A stretch of 64,000 nt of DNA from Flavobacterium jejuense (GCF_006491595.2 NZ_VEVQ02000002.1:1-64000); one strand, 5' to 3'; shown: positions 12,522-22,046, counted from the stretch's first letter. The notes: generated by a model from the sequence alone, not told the origin. Numbers and translations: made by a program.

Positions 12522-13736
12522 ATGAATATGTCTGTATTAAGTGGTAAAAAAATCTTACTAGGTGTTTCTGGTGGAATTGCTGCTTATAAAACGGCACATT
12601 TAGTTAGACTTTTTATAAAGGCAGGTGCTCAAGTACAAGTAGTTATGACACCTGCTTCTAAAGATTTTGTTACACCCTTAACATTATCTACTCTTTCAAA
12701 GAATCCTGTTTATTCTTCTTTTTTTGATGAAGATCAAGAAAATGGTGTTTGGAATAATCATGTAGAACTAGCTCTTTGGGCAGATTACATGATTATTGCT
12801 CCTGCAACTGCTAATACGCTTTCCAAAATGGCTAACGGCAATTGCGATAATTTATTAATAGCTGCATATTTATCTTCTAAATGTCCTGTTTATTTTGCTC
12901 CAGCAATGGATCTTGACATGTATAAACACCCTTCTACTTTAGATAGTTTTCATAAATTGAAACAATTTGGTAATACTATTATTCCTGCAGAAAGTGGTGA
13001 ATTAGCCAGTGGATTGTCTGGTGAAGGTAGAATGGCAGAGCCTGAAAATATTATTGCTTTTTTAGAGAACGACATTTCTTCTAAATTACCTCTAAGAGGA
13101 AAACATATCTTAATAACAGCAGGTCCTACTTATGAAGCTATTGATCCCGTTCGGTTTATAGGAAATCATTCTTCAGGTAAAATGGGATTTGATATAGCTA
13201 AAATAGCTGCTCAAAATGGTGCAAAAGTAATTTTGGTAACAGGTCCAACTCATCTTTTTGTTGATAATGCTTTAATTACTTTAGTTCGTGTTAAATCGGC
13301 TCAAGAAATGTATGATGCTTGTTTTTCTTATTTTGATATAGTTGATGTAACAATTGCAGCTGCAGCCGTTGCAGATTATAGACCAAAAAAGGTAGCGCAA
13401 CAGAAAATAAAGAAGGATGATACTACGTTTATAATAGAGTTAGAGAAAACAAAAGATATTTTAGCTTCTTTAGGGAAAGTGAAAAAAAATCAGTTTTTAG
13501 TAGGTTTTGCATTAGAAACAGAGAATGAAATTGAACATGCAAAATTGAAAATTCAGAAAAAAAACTTAGATTTGATAGTTTTAAATTCATTAAATGATAA
13601 AGGTGCAGGTTTTGGACATGATACTAATAAAGTAACTTTTATAGATAAGAACTTTAGTATTCAACCTATGGATTTAAAAAGTAAAGAGGAAGTAGCACAA
13701 GATATTATTAATAAAATTATTCAACATTATGCGTAA
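12522..13736 (+). CDS. coaBC: bifunctional phosphopantothenoylcysteine decarboxylase / phosphopantothenate-cysteine ligase
   Basis: 404 aa, expected length. The N-terminal flavoprotein half (CoaC) opens with GVSGGIAAYK and has the NHVELALWAD catalytic-His segment and PAMDLDMY loop (the Bacteroidota variant of PAMN). The C-terminal half (CoaB, from about 190) has ITAGPTYEAIDPVRFIGN and the AAAVADYRP motif. Together they make 4'-phosphopantetheine for coenzyme A. Start at 12522; ATG 12528 is an alternative. It overlaps the next gene by 8 bp. Confidence 0.97.
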   Translation: MNMSVLSGKKILLGVSGGIAAYKTAHLVRLFIKAGAQVQVVMTPASKDFVTPLTLSTLSKNPVYSSFFDEDQENGVWNNHVELALWADYMIIAPATANTLSKMANGNCDNLLIAAYLSSKCPVYFAPAMDLDMYKHPSTLDSFHKLKQFGNTIIPAESGELASGLSGEGRMAEPENIIAFLENDISSKLPLRGKHILITAGPTYEAIDPVRFIGNHSSGKMGFDIAKIAAQNGAKVILVTGPTHLFVDNALITLVRVKSAQEMYDACFSYFDIVDVTIAAAAVADYRPKKVAQQKIKKDDTTFIIELEKTKDILASLGKVKKNQFLVGFALETENEIEHAKLKIQKKNLDLIVLNSLNDKGAGFGHDTNKVTFIDKNFSIQPMDLKSKEEVAQDIINKIIQHYA

Positions 13737-14619
13737 CTGGTTAACTATTTTTATTATCGTATTTTCATTTCAAATGAATAGTGCGCAAGAGCTAAATGCA
13801 ACTGTGTCAGTTAATGCTGATAGAATGACCGACGTTAATCCACAAATATTTAAAAACTTAGAGAAACAAGTTACTGAGTTTTTAAATAACACAAAATGGA
13901 CAAATAGGGAATACAAACTAAAAGAAAAAATAGCCTGTAATTTTTTTATTAATGTATCTGAATTTAATTCTAATAATATAGTTGCTACATTACAAATTCA
14001 ATCATCAAGAATCGTATTTAATTCTACATATAGCTCTCCTATTTTAAATTTAAATGATAAAGATTTTTCATTTCGATTTATTGAATTTGAGCAGTTAATT
14101 TATGATCAAAATACTTTTAATTCCAATTTAACCTCTGTTTTAGCTTTTTATGTTAATATTATTTTAGGTGTTGATATGGATACTTATAGTGATTTAGGAG
14201 GAACAAAGTATTTAGAAATTGCTTCAAACATAATGAATGTTTCTCAATCTAGCGGTTACAAAGGATGGGAGCAATCTGAAGGAAACAATAATAATCGTTA
14301 TTTTTTAATTTCTGATTTATTATCAAACACTTATGTTTCTTATAGAAAGTCACTTAATCAATATCACTTTAATGGTTTGGATTTAATGGCTGATGATTTA
14401 AAGAAAGGAAAGGAAGGAGTTTCAAATTCTATCGAAACATTAGCTCAAATACAAAAATCAAGACCTAATGCTTTACTTACTAGAACTTTTTTTGATGCAA
14501 AAACAGATGAAATAGTTCAAATATTTTCAGGCGGACCACAAACAAATAATAGTAACTTATTAGAAAATCTAAATAGAATTTCTCCTTTGAATTCTATGAA
14601 GTGGAATAAAATAAGATAA
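13729..14619 (+). CDS. DUF4835 family exported protein (PorD-like)
   Basis: 296 aa with a signal peptide ending near NSAQ (residue 19). The protein begins its mature part with LNATVSVNADRMTDVNPQIF, of the DUF4835 family, which some annotation pipelines name PorD and link to type IX secretion. That link is from memory and not shown by this sequence. It overlaps coaBC by 8 bp and precedes recN by 29 nt, the conserved flavobacterial order. Confidence 0.82.
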   Translation: MRNWLTIFIIVFSFQMNSAQELNATVSVNADRMTDVNPQIFKNLEKQVTEFLNNTKWTNREYKLKEKIACNFFINVSEFNSNNIVATLQIQSSRIVFNSTYSSPILNLNDKDFSFRFIEFEQLIYDQNTFNSNLTSVLAFYVNIILGVDMDTYSDLGGTKYLEIASNIMNVSQSSGYKGWEQSEGNNNNRYFLISDLLSNTYVSYRKSLNQYHFNGLDLMADDLKKGKEGVSNSIETLAQIQKSRPNALLTRTFFDAKTDEIVQIFSGGPQTNNSNLLENLNRISPLNSMKWNKIR

Positions 14620-14648
14620 TTTCTTAAACCTTTTACAGCAAATATATT

Positions 14649-16301
14649 ATGCTTTTATCACTTTCGATAAAAAATTACGCATTGATAGAGTCGTTAGAAA
14701 TAGATTTTTCTAATCAGTTTTCTATTATAACTGGAGAAACAGGTGCTGGTAAGTCTATATTACTAGGTGCTCTTGGTCTTGTTTTAGGTAATAGAGCTGA
14801 TCTAACAGCTTTAAAAGATAAAAGCCAGAAATGTGTTATTGAAGCTATTTTTTCTTTATCTAATTATAATTTAGAAGATTTTTTTTCCAAAAATGATTTA
14901 GATTATGAAAAGCAAACTATTATTAGAAGAGAAATTTTACCTTCAGGTAAATCTAGGGCTTTTATTAATGATAGTCCAGTTAATTTAAGTGAACTACAAC
15001 AATTAGGTGTTTTTCTTATTGATATACATTCTCAACATAAAACTAGAGAATTGTTGAATGAAGACTATCAATTTAAAATTATAGATGCAGTTGCTAAAAA
15101 TGAGAAACGAATTTCTAGTTACAGAAAAGGATTAGAAGTTTTAAATAAATCTAAAAAAGAGTTAACTAAGTTAATTGCAGAAAAGGAATCACTTTCTAAA
15201 GAGCAAGAATATAATAACTTTTTATTAGAGGAATTATTAGCGGCTAAATTAAAAGAAGGGGAACAACTCGAATTAGAAACAGAACTAGATCAGTTAAGTA
15301 ATGTTGAGTTTATTAAAGAGAATTTAGACAAAGTTTTAAGCGTGGCCAATGAAGAACAGTTAGGAACATTAATAACTTTGAGTGAAATAAAACAATCTTT
15401 ACAAAAGATTGCAGGTTTTTCAAAAGAATATACCGATTTTCATGACCGCATTTCAAGTGTCACTATTGAATTACAAGATATTATTAACGAATGTTTTTCT
15501 AATGCTGAAAAAATAATTAATGATCCAGAACGATTAGAGTATGTTTCAGCAAAGTTGCAAACTATTTATACTTTACAAAAAAAACATCATGTAAATTCTG
15601 TTGAAGAATTGTTAGTTATTCAAAATGATTTAGATGGGAAGTTACTTCGTTTTGACGATTTAGATGCTGAAATAATAAAGAAACAAAAAGAACAGGACGA
15701 AATTATCGAAAAAGTAAATCAGGTTGCTACTTTGATTACTAATGCTAGATTAGAAGCAATTCCTGTTTTGTCCAAACAAATAGAAAGTATTTTATTCCAG
15801 TTAGGAATGGCAGATGCAAAAATAGTTTTTGATTTGCAACCAACTGAAAATTTCACAAAATTTGGTAAAGACACTATTAATTTATTGTTTTCAGCTAATA
15901 AAGGAATGGAAATTGGAGCGATAAAAAAAATGGCTTCAGGTGGAGAAATGTCAAGAATAATGTTAGCGATAAAAGCCGTTTTAGCCAATTATTCTAAATT
16001 ACCTTCTATTATTTTTGATGAAATAGATACTGGTGTTTCTGGAGAAATAGCTATAAAAATGGGAGAAATTATGAAAGAGATGAGTAAAAACATGCAGGTT
16101 TTTGCCATTACTCATTTACCTCAAATAGCAGCTAAAGGAAATCAACATTACAAAGTGTTTAAGTATAATGTTGATAACGATACACTTTCTGAATTGAAAT
16201 TACTTAAAGAAGAACAACGAATTATAGAAATTGCCGAGATGTTGTCAGGGAAAAATATTTCAGATTCGGCTATAAACCATGCTAAAGAGCTATTAAATTA
16301 G
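14649..16301 (+). CDS. recN: DNA repair protein RecN
   Basis: 550 aa, normal length. SMC-like ATPase for double-strand break repair. N-terminal Walker A TGETGAGKS (about 32-40), long central coiled coil (about 150-370), then the signature ASGGEMSRIMLAIK (about 427), Walker B IIFDEIDTGVSGEIA and the His switch AITHLPQIA. The opening LLSLSIKNYALIESLEI is typical. Last gene of the bamD cluster. Confidence 0.97.
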   Translation: MLLSLSIKNYALIESLEIDFSNQFSIITGETGAGKSILLGALGLVLGNRADLTALKDKSQKCVIEAIFSLSNYNLEDFFSKNDLDYEKQTIIRREILPSGKSRAFINDSPVNLSELQQLGVFLIDIHSQHKTRELLNEDYQFKIIDAVAKNEKRISSYRKGLEVLNKSKKELTKLIAEKESLSKEQEYNNFLLEELLAAKLKEGEQLELETELDQLSNVEFIKENLDKVLSVANEEQLGTLITLSEIKQSLQKIAGFSKEYTDFHDRISSVTIELQDIINECFSNAEKIINDPERLEYVSAKLQTIYTLQKKHHVNSVEELLVIQNDLDGKLLRFDDLDAEIIKKQKEQDEIIEKVNQVATLITNARLEAIPVLSKQIESILFQLGMADAKIVFDLQPTENFTKFGKDTINLLFSANKGMEIGAIKKMASGGEMSRIMLAIKAVLANYSKLPSIIFDEIDTGVSGEIAIKMGEIMKEMSKNMQVFAITHLPQIAAKGNQHYKVFKYNVDNDTLSELKLLKEEQRIIEIAEMLSGKNISDSAINHAKELLN

Positions 16302-16449
16302 AAAGCAATAGTGCTCTTATAGTTAGTTTATTAGAATCAAAAACCTTGTTTTTGGTCTTCATATTACTAAAAATATGCAGAGTAATTCCAAGAGAGTTTA
16401 TGATAAAATGACTATTTTTGAAAAGTTAAATTCAACAAATAAAATTAAG

Positions 16450-17640
16450 ATGATAATAGAACCTAGAATGAGAGGATTCATTTGTTTAACATCTCACCCA
16501 GTAGGATGTGAACAGAATGTAAAAAATCAGATAGCATATATTAAATCAAAAGGAGAAATAGATGGTCCTAAGCGTGTTTTAGTGATAGGAGCTTCAACTG
16601 GTTTTGGTTTAGCATCAAGAATTACAAGTGCTTTTGGGTCAAATGCTTCTACAATAGGAGTGTTTTTCGAAAAACCGCCATCCGAAGGGAAAACCGCTTC
16701 ACCTGGTTGGTATAATTCAGCTGCTTTTGAAAAAGAAGCTAGTAAAGCAGGTTTGTATGCGAAAAGCATTAATGGAGATGCTTTTTCTAATGAAGTAAAG
16801 CAACAAACGATAGATATGATTAAGTCTGATTTAGGTCAGATTGATTTGATAATTTACAGTTTAGCTTCACCTGTAAGAATGCATCCAGAAACTGGAGTGT
16901 TACATCGCTCTACTTTAAAGCCAATAGGAGATAAGTTCACTAATAAAACTGTAGATTTTCATACAGGAAAGGTAAGTGAAGTTTCAATTGAACCTGCTAA
17001 TGAGGAAGATATTGAAAATACAGTTGTGGTTATGGGTGGTGAAGATTGGTCAATGTGGATTGATGCTTTAAAAGAAGCAGATGCTCTAGCGGATGGAGTA
17101 ACTACACTTGCCTATTCTTATATAGGACCTGAAGTTACCGAAGCAGTTTATAGAAAAGGAACAATTGGAAGAGCTAAAGATCACTTAGAAGCAACTGCTT
17201 TTGAAATAACTGATAAACTAAAAGATATTAACGGAAAAGGGTATGTTTCTGTAAACAAAGCTTTGGTTACTCAAGCAAGTTCTGCAATTCCTGTTATTCC
17301 TCTATACATTTCTTTATTGTATAAAATAATGAAAGCTGAAGGAATTCATGAGGGTTGTATTGAACAAATTCAACGTTTATATGCAGATAGATTATACAAT
17401 GGAAAATCTATTCCAACAGATGATAAAGGAAGGATTCGTATTGATGATTGGGAAATGAGAGATGATGTTCAAGAGCGAATTGCTAAATTATGGGAAGAAT
17501 CAACAACAGAAACATTAGTTAAATTAGGTGATTTAGCAGGTTATAAACAAGACTTTTTGAATTTATTTGGTTTTGGATTTGATGGAGTTGACTACTTAGC
17601 AGATGTAGACGAAATGGTTCAAGTACCAAGTATAAACTAA
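16450..17640 (+). CDS. fabV: FabV-type trans-2-enoyl-ACP/CoA reductase (NADH)
   Basis: 396 aa, matching FabV/TER enzymes, which reduce the enoyl double bond in fatty-acid elongation. Start at 16450 is chosen because MIIEPRMRGFICLTSHPVGC is the family N terminus; the longer reading from 16375 adds 25 residues not expected. Rossmann motif VLVIGASTGFG and the catalytic Y234-x8-K243 pair (YRKGTIGRAK) are present. FabV is much larger than FabI and is insensitive to triclosan in studied species. It is followed by a strong terminator. Confidence 0.93.
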   Translation: MIIEPRMRGFICLTSHPVGCEQNVKNQIAYIKSKGEIDGPKRVLVIGASTGFGLASRITSAFGSNASTIGVFFEKPPSEGKTASPGWYNSAAFEKEASKAGLYAKSINGDAFSNEVKQQTIDMIKSDLGQIDLIIYSLASPVRMHPETGVLHRSTLKPIGDKFTNKTVDFHTGKVSEVSIEPANEEDIENTVVVMGGEDWSMWIDALKEADALADGVTTLAYSYIGPEVTEAVYRKGTIGRAKDHLEATAFEITDKLKDINGKGYVSVNKALVTQASSAIPVIPLYISLLYKIMKAEGIHEGCIEQIQRLYADRLYNGKSIPTDDKGRIRIDDWEMRDDVQERIAKLWEESTTETLVKLGDLAGYKQDFLNLFGFGFDGVDYLADVDEMVQVPSIN

Positions 17641-17653
17641 TTAAAATAAAAAA

Positions 17654-17705
17654 CAAAAAGGAAAAGTTGCAAAATTTACTCTTGCAGCTTTTCCTTTTTT
17701 AATTC
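17654..17705 (+). terminator. rho-independent terminator after fabV
   Basis: AAAAAGGAAAAG plus TTGCAA pair with TTGCAG and CTTTTCCTTTTTT across a short loop (hairpin about 17654-17700), with a T-rich tail. The following stretch 17706-18010 is very AT-rich with no convincing gene. Confidence 0.85.
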
Positions 17706-18010
17706 TTTTTTTGACAAATCATCAATTTTTGCACGCTTTGAGTGTGTTAGATTATGAATTTCGTAAAAAATATTTTTTTGTCAAATTTCATGAAATATTT
17801 TTTTTAAAATTACGTTACTATACCCTTATATATACATTTTTTAAAATGAATGTTGATTAAAAATTTAAAAAACAGATAGTTATACTAAAAAAATTGGAAA
17901 CTATTTAAAATATGATTTTATTAAAAATAAATAAAAACATCATTTATTTTTAGAGTTAGTTATTTCTAAAATTAATTTTCATTACAAACAAACAAACGAT
18001 AATGAAAACA

Positions 18011-18037
18011 AAAATCCCGATTTTAAATCGGGATTTT
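18011..18037 (-). terminator. rho-independent terminator for the 18077-18837 minus-strand genes
   Basis: A perfect 10-bp stem (18011-18020 with 18028-18037). Read on the minus strand it is followed by TTTTTGTTTTC, so it suits the minus-strand genes ending at 18077. It is also embedded in a plus-strand gene-like leader (see findings). Confidence 0.8.
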
Positions 18038-18076
18038 CTGTTTTTATATTTCAACTAGTTGTTTCTATTTTTACTT

Positions 18077-18331
18077 TTACTTTTTAAATTTATTTAATCT
18101 ATTAAAATAGTTAAAAATTCCAATTGCAGAAACAAGCGTCCAAGAAGCTTCAAGAATAATAAAGGGTAAATAGTTTAATAAAACAGAAGCTAAACAAGCT
18201 AAACCAGCTCCAATAAAATTTAAAAGTAAATAAGTTACGCTTTCTTTTTTTAATATGTTTCGAAGATTAAGAAAGTAAGCAATTAATAATATGGTTACTC
18301 CAATAAATCCTATCCAATCGGTTTGTGTCAT
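18077..18331 (-). CDS. CBU_0592-family small membrane protein
   Basis: 84 aa with three hydrophobic segments. The pattern GFIGVTILLIAYFLN, NFIGAGLACLASVL, LPFIILEASWTLVSAIG matches the CBU_0592 family of small integral membrane proteins of unknown function. It follows the 18346 gene by 14 nt on the same strand and is closed by the hairpin at 18011-18037. Confidence 0.8.
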   Translation of the reverse strand: MTQTDWIGFIGVTILLIAYFLNLRNILKKESVTYLLLNFIGAGLACLASVLLNYLPFIILEASWTLVSAIGIFNYFNRLNKFKK

Positions 18332-18345
18332 GATCTCTTATTGTT

Positions 18346-18837
18346 TTATTCTTTAATCTTCTTCAATTCGGACAATCTTCTTTTATATCTATCAAAAATA
18401 TAATCAGGATTCCAATTCTCATCTTCAGTTTTTCCGTGACCTAATGATATTAAGGTAAGTAATTCTCCGTTTTTTGTATAATATTCACAATTCCATGACA
18501 TTTGATTGAAATGATTTTTTGGAACATAATTTTCAGTTTCTTTGACATACATAAGCGAACCCTTTTTCTCAAAATAAATTTCTTCAAAATAGATTTCTTT
18601 TTCATAAGATTGAATTTTTAAAATACGATTCCCATTTTTTAATTGGCAAATGCTCCAAAATTCTTTCTTATTGTTAATATCTGTTACAGCATTTACATTA
18701 AAACTACATTTTGAAGCATTCTGATGAAAATCTAAATTTATAACTGATCTAATCTTTTCTTCTTTTTCTTTTTGAGTTTGTGCATTAGAACTAAAAAATG
18801 CTAGAAAGAATAGTAAAGTAGAAAGTAAGTATTTCAT
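18346..18837 (-). CDS. exported hypothetical protein
   Basis: 163 aa. A signal peptide of about 19 residues ends in SNAQ; the mature part is soluble and charged with two Cys (one in KCSF, one in WNCEYY). I do not recognise a family. It probably forms an operon with the small membrane protein downstream. Confidence 0.7.
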   Translation of the reverse strand: MKYLLSTLLFFLAFFSSNAQTQKEKEEKIRSVINLDFHQNASKCSFNVNAVTDINNKKEFWSICQLKNGNRILKIQSYEKEIYFEEIYFEKKGSLMYVKETENYVPKNHFNQMSWNCEYYTKNGELLTLISLGHGKTEDENWNPDYIFDRYKRRLSELKKIKE

Positions 18838-18881
18838 GATAATATAAAATTATAAAGTGTATGAAATTGGTTTAATTAATT

Positions 18882-19523
18882 TTAACAAGTACTCTTCTTT
18901 TGGACAATTAAAATGGTATGTTTTTCTTCACTACCATCTGTTTTCTTGTACTTTTCAAAATATAATCTACTTACTTCAAACAAATTTTCTTTTAGTATTT
19001 TTTCAAGAAACTCCAAATTATGATAATAAAAGTAAGCTCTATTACCATTACTTCCAGAAATAAAACCTGATTTTTCGTAATCTCCTTCTACAAAACTTAG
19101 ATAAAGTACTCCTGAATTATTTAGTAGATTATAACAATCTATAATAAGTTTCAGGCAGTCTGATTGTGACATATAAGGAATACAAAAACCACATAATATT
19201 GCATCAAAAATTTGATGTAAAGAATCTATTTCTCTACTATCTATTACTTCGAATTGAGCTAATGGGTTATTTTTTTTAGCTAGCTTGATCATATTTTCTG
19301 AAATATCAATTCCTTTTATTTTTAAATTGGCATTTTTACTTAAAAGGTATTTAGTTATATTTCCAGGTCCACAACCAATATCTAAAATACATGCGTTTTT
19401 TTTGGGAATTAATTCAAGAAAACTATCATAGGATTTATTATACAAGTCTAAATCCATAAACTTGTCTTGATAGATTTGGGCTATTTTATTCCAAGTATCA
19501 AATGTTTCTTTATACTTGTCCAT
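18882..19523 (-). CDS. class I SAM-dependent methyltransferase
   Basis: 213 aa. Rossmann-type methyltransferase with motif I ILDIGCGPGNITKYL (about 45-60), an acidic SAM-binding position in KGIDISENMIKLA, and motif IV-like DAILCGFCIPY. The substrate cannot be inferred from sequence. Preceded by MDKYKETFDTWNKIAQIYQDKF, a common opening of small-molecule methyltransferases. Confidence 0.87.
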   Translation of the reverse strand: MDKYKETFDTWNKIAQIYQDKFMDLDLYNKSYDSFLELIPKKNACILDIGCGPGNITKYLLSKNANLKIKGIDISENMIKLAKKNNPLAQFEVIDSREIDSLHQIFDAILCGFCIPYMSQSDCLKLIIDCYNLLNNSGVLYLSFVEGDYEKSGFISGSNGNRAYFYYHNLEFLEKILKENLFEVSRLYFEKYKKTDGSEEKHTILIVQKKSTC

Positions 19524-19617
19524 ATTTAATTTAAAAATAGAATTGAATGACTCAGTTTAGACATAAAGTAGAAGCAAGTTAATGGTAATTATTTAGTATT
19601 CCTACTCCCTTTTAGGA

Positions 19618-20358
19618 TTAAGAAAAATCTGTTTTAGCTACTTTTATAAAAGGTGTTTCAATGTCATGATAAAATAAAACAATCCAGTTTTTATTTTTAG
19701 CTACTTTTTTCCATTTTTTACGTAATGATAATGCCGTCAATCCATCATAATCATTTTTGAATGCCAGATTTAATTTCCAGTATGATAATTTAGGAAGGTT
19801 GTCTGCTCCAAAGAAAATTGTTTCTTCATTTTCTTTAAGCCAAAAAACTTGATGAAAAGGAGTATGGCCTCCAGAAACCTGATAAAAAATGGCATCGGAT
19901 ATTTTTCCTTCATTATCATTTAGCATTACAATGTTAGGAAGTGTTTTTAAATATTTTAATACTTTAAAATCATATGAAGGGTTGTTTTCTTGTGTTAATG
20001 CAAAATTTAATTCACGTTGCTGTAAATAAATTTTAGCATTAGGAAAGTTTTCTTTGAAATTGTTCCCTAAGAAATGACCAATTCCTCCAATATGATCTTT
20101 ATGTAAATGAGAAATAAGAATTTTAGTAATTTGTTCAGGAGTTATACTTTCTTTTTTTAAACTTTCAAATAATAGTGGTTCTCCATTGTTTAGAAAATTT
20201 ATACCTGTGTCTAATAGAATAAAATCATTTGCTGTAATAATCAAAAACGGACGAATAGCCATTTTTAATTCTGAAGTGTTTGTAGAATGTGTAAACAAAG
20301 AGAAATTTTTCTCTTTATTTACTACATAATTACCTTGTGTTAACTCTATTATTTTCAT
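19618..20358 (-). CDS. metallo-beta-lactamase-fold hydrolase
   Basis: 246 aa. The zinc motif HLHKDH (HxHxDH) lies near residue 90, followed by GGHTPFHQ and GADNLP segments and a C-terminal FYHD His. Substrate unknown; the fold covers lactonases, glyoxalases and phosphodiesterases. It follows an AhpD-like gene and a Crp/Fnr regulator on the same strand. Confidence 0.87.
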   Translation of the reverse strand: MKIIELTQGNYVVNKEKNFSLFTHSTNTSELKMAIRPFLIITANDFILLDTGINFLNNGEPLLFESLKKESITPEQITKILISHLHKDHIGGIGHFLGNNFKENFPNAKIYLQQRELNFALTQENNPSYDFKVLKYLKTLPNIVMLNDNEGKISDAIFYQVSGGHTPFHQVFWLKENEETIFFGADNLPKLSYWKLNLAFKNDYDGLTALSLRKKWKKVAKNKNWIVLFYHDIETPFIKVAKTDFS

Positions 20359-20474
20359 CGAACAACATTCATTAAATAGTCGTAGTATAATTGCATAGCA
20401 AGTAAAATGAATGAAACTTAAATTAATTTAGGAACAAAATTTCTACTCATTTTATGTGTTTTTGTAAATATAGA

Positions 20475-20503
20475 AAAACGACTTTGATAAAATGTCAAAG
20501 TCG
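20475..20503 (-). terminator. rho-independent terminator after the AhpD-like gene
   Basis: CGACTTTGA pairs with TCAAAGTCG around a 7-nt loop, with a T run on the minus-strand side. It separates the AhpD-like gene from the hydrolase gene downstream. Confidence 0.75.
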
Positions 20504-20525
20504 CTATTGTTTTCTAAATGACGAA

Positions 20526-20966
20526 TTAATTTTCAACAGGTTTGTTTGTACTTATTGCTATTCTATTCCAAGCATTAATTGTAGTGATAGCCATTATTAT
20601 TTGTGAAAAATAATTTTGATCGAAAATAGAAAGAGCTTTTTTATATGTTTCTGTTGTGAGTCCCTTTTTATGAATTAAGGTTACCTCTTCGGTTATTTTT
20701 AAAAGAGTCCTTTCTTCTTCAGTAAATAAGGTGGTTTCTTTCCAAGCATTAAGTAAGAAAATACGTTGTGGAGTTTCTCCATTCTCTATAGCCGCTTTTG
20801 TGTGCATATCAATACAAAAAGCACATCCATTTATTTGAGATGCTCTTATTTTAATAAGCTCTTTATGCACTTTTTTTAAGTCACTTTGTTGTAAATACTT
20901 TTCAAGAGCAAACATTGCTTTGTATGAGTTTGGTTCCACAATGTCTAGTTGAATTCTTTTTTCCAT
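20526..20966 (-). CDS. carboxymuconolactone decarboxylase / AhpD-family protein
   Basis: 146 aa, all-helical. The CAFCIDMH motif (CxxC followed by His two residues later) near residue 52 is the AhpD-type redox/proton-relay site, giving alkylhydroperoxidase-like activity in studied members. It sits 66 nt downstream of a Crp/Fnr-type regulator start and is likely controlled by it. Confidence 0.9.
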   Translation of the reverse strand: MEKRIQLDIVEPNSYKAMFALEKYLQQSDLKKVHKELIKIRASQINGCAFCIDMHTKAAIENGETPQRIFLLNAWKETTLFTEEERTLLKITEEVTLIHKKGLTTETYKKALSIFDQNYFSQIIMAITTINAWNRIAISTNKPVEN

Positions 20967-21032
20967 TTTACTATTGTTTTAAATTAATAGTACAAAGGTC
21001 AGTTACAAAAAACGCAAAATACTTAAACTGGT

Positions 21033-21608
21033 TTAAGAACGTTTTTTATTTCTAATTTCACTTAAATATTCTGGAGTGAAACCTAAAAAGGAAGCAATTA
21101 AATATTGTGGAACACGCTGTACAAATTCGGGATGATTTTTACAAAGATGATCATAAAACTCTTCTTTTGTAAAATCATAAAGATATTTCATTCTTATTTG
21201 GGATGCTGCATAAGCACGTTGATATATAAATCTGAAATAGCGTTCCATTTTAGGGAAATCTTTTAGTAGTTTTTCTTGGGAATATTTATCTATAACTAAA
21301 ATTTCAGAGTTTTCTACAGCTTGAATATAAAACGCAGTTGGAGTTTCTTGTTCATACGATATGTTATCAGTAATCCACCAGTTTTCAATAGCAAATTCTG
21401 TAGTTTGTTCTATACCTTTGTTATTTATAAAATATTTTCTTAAACAGCCATTAAGTACAAAAAAATTAGTTTTGCAAATTTGACCTTCAAGAACTAAATC
21501 TTCTTTCTTCTTAACTTTTATAGTTTTAAAAAATGAGAGAATAGAAGTAAACTCTATTTCATCTATTTTAATGAATTTTTCTAAATGGTGATGAAATACT
21601 TGTGACAT
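21033..21608 (-). CDS. Crp/Fnr-family transcriptional regulator
   Basis: 191 aa, typical of the Bacteroidota Crp-like group. Residues about 15-120 form a cyclic-nucleotide-binding-like beta roll (LEGQICKTNFFVLNGCLRKYF), and the C-terminal part has a helix-turn-helix ending VPQYLIASFLGFTPEYLSEIRNK. The ligand-contact residues of true cAMP receptors are not evident. It precedes an AhpD-like gene on the same strand. Confidence 0.88.
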   Translation of the reverse strand: MSQVFHHHLEKFIKIDEIEFTSILSFFKTIKVKKKEDLVLEGQICKTNFFVLNGCLRKYFINNKGIEQTTEFAIENWWITDNISYEQETPTAFYIQAVENSEILVIDKYSQEKLLKDFPKMERYFRFIYQRAYAASQIRMKYLYDFTKEEFYDHLCKNHPEFVQRVPQYLIASFLGFTPEYLSEIRNKKRS

Positions 21609-21624
21609 TATTTTTTTGAAAGGA

Positions 21625-21714
21625 TTATTTTATAAACAATGTTGACAATGCTCCAATTAATACGGAAATCATAACAATAATGATTACAAATGTCAATCTT
21701 TTCTTATCAGTCAT
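21625..21714 (-). CDS. possible 29-aa single-span membrane peptide
   Basis: ATG at 21714, stop at 21625-21627. The peptide opens MTDKKRLTF and then has about 19 hydrophobic residues, ending FIK, the pattern of a positively charged N terminus plus one transmembrane helix. It lies 16 nt upstream of the Crp/Fnr gene on the same strand. Too short for homology reasoning; I give it because the composition is membrane-like rather than random. Confidence 0.4.
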   Translation of the reverse strand: MTDKKRLTFVIIIVMISVLIGALSTLFIK

Positions 21715-21905
21715 AAATTTTATGCTATTGAAACAATACTATAAATTTAAGCCAAAACTTTCTAAGTACAAAAAGCACTTTTGCTTTTTTGTAGAAAATT
21801 ACGAGATAATTTTAAGATTGGAGATTACTAAAAAAGCTTTATTTACTTTATGGTTATTCTTGTTTTAGATTAACTTTCTGGATAATTATTTACAATTAAA
21901 ATGTA

Positions 21906-22046
21906 CTATAATAAGAGATAAAAGAGTAAGATGCTAATCAAATACTGAGTATTTAGATTTTCTTTAGTTTTAGTGCGTAAAATTTGGAGTAATCCAATAA
22001 CAATCGGTAAAATATAAACTTGTAAAATAACAGTTTTTTTAGCCAT
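21906..22046 (-). CDS. possible 46-aa membrane ORF containing a pentapeptide-gene fragment
   Basis: ATG at 22046, TAG at 21906-21908. The 46-aa product has two hydrophobic segments around a KTKEN loop. The middle of it (21957-22005) is nearly identical in DNA to part of the pentapeptide-repeat gene at 25373-25422, but read in another frame. It may therefore be a real small protein built from copied DNA, or just a remnant. The wider stretch 21715-22115 has no other gene that I can support. Confidence 0.35.
   Translation of the reverse strand: MAKKTVILQVYILPIVIGLLQILRTKTKENLNTQYLISILLFYLLL

Noticed and set aside
21680..21868. 62-codon plus-strand frame in the 21.7 kb gap
   Set aside because: Composition is that of AT-rich random DNA, it overlaps the better 29-aa minus ORF, and no promoter box precedes it.
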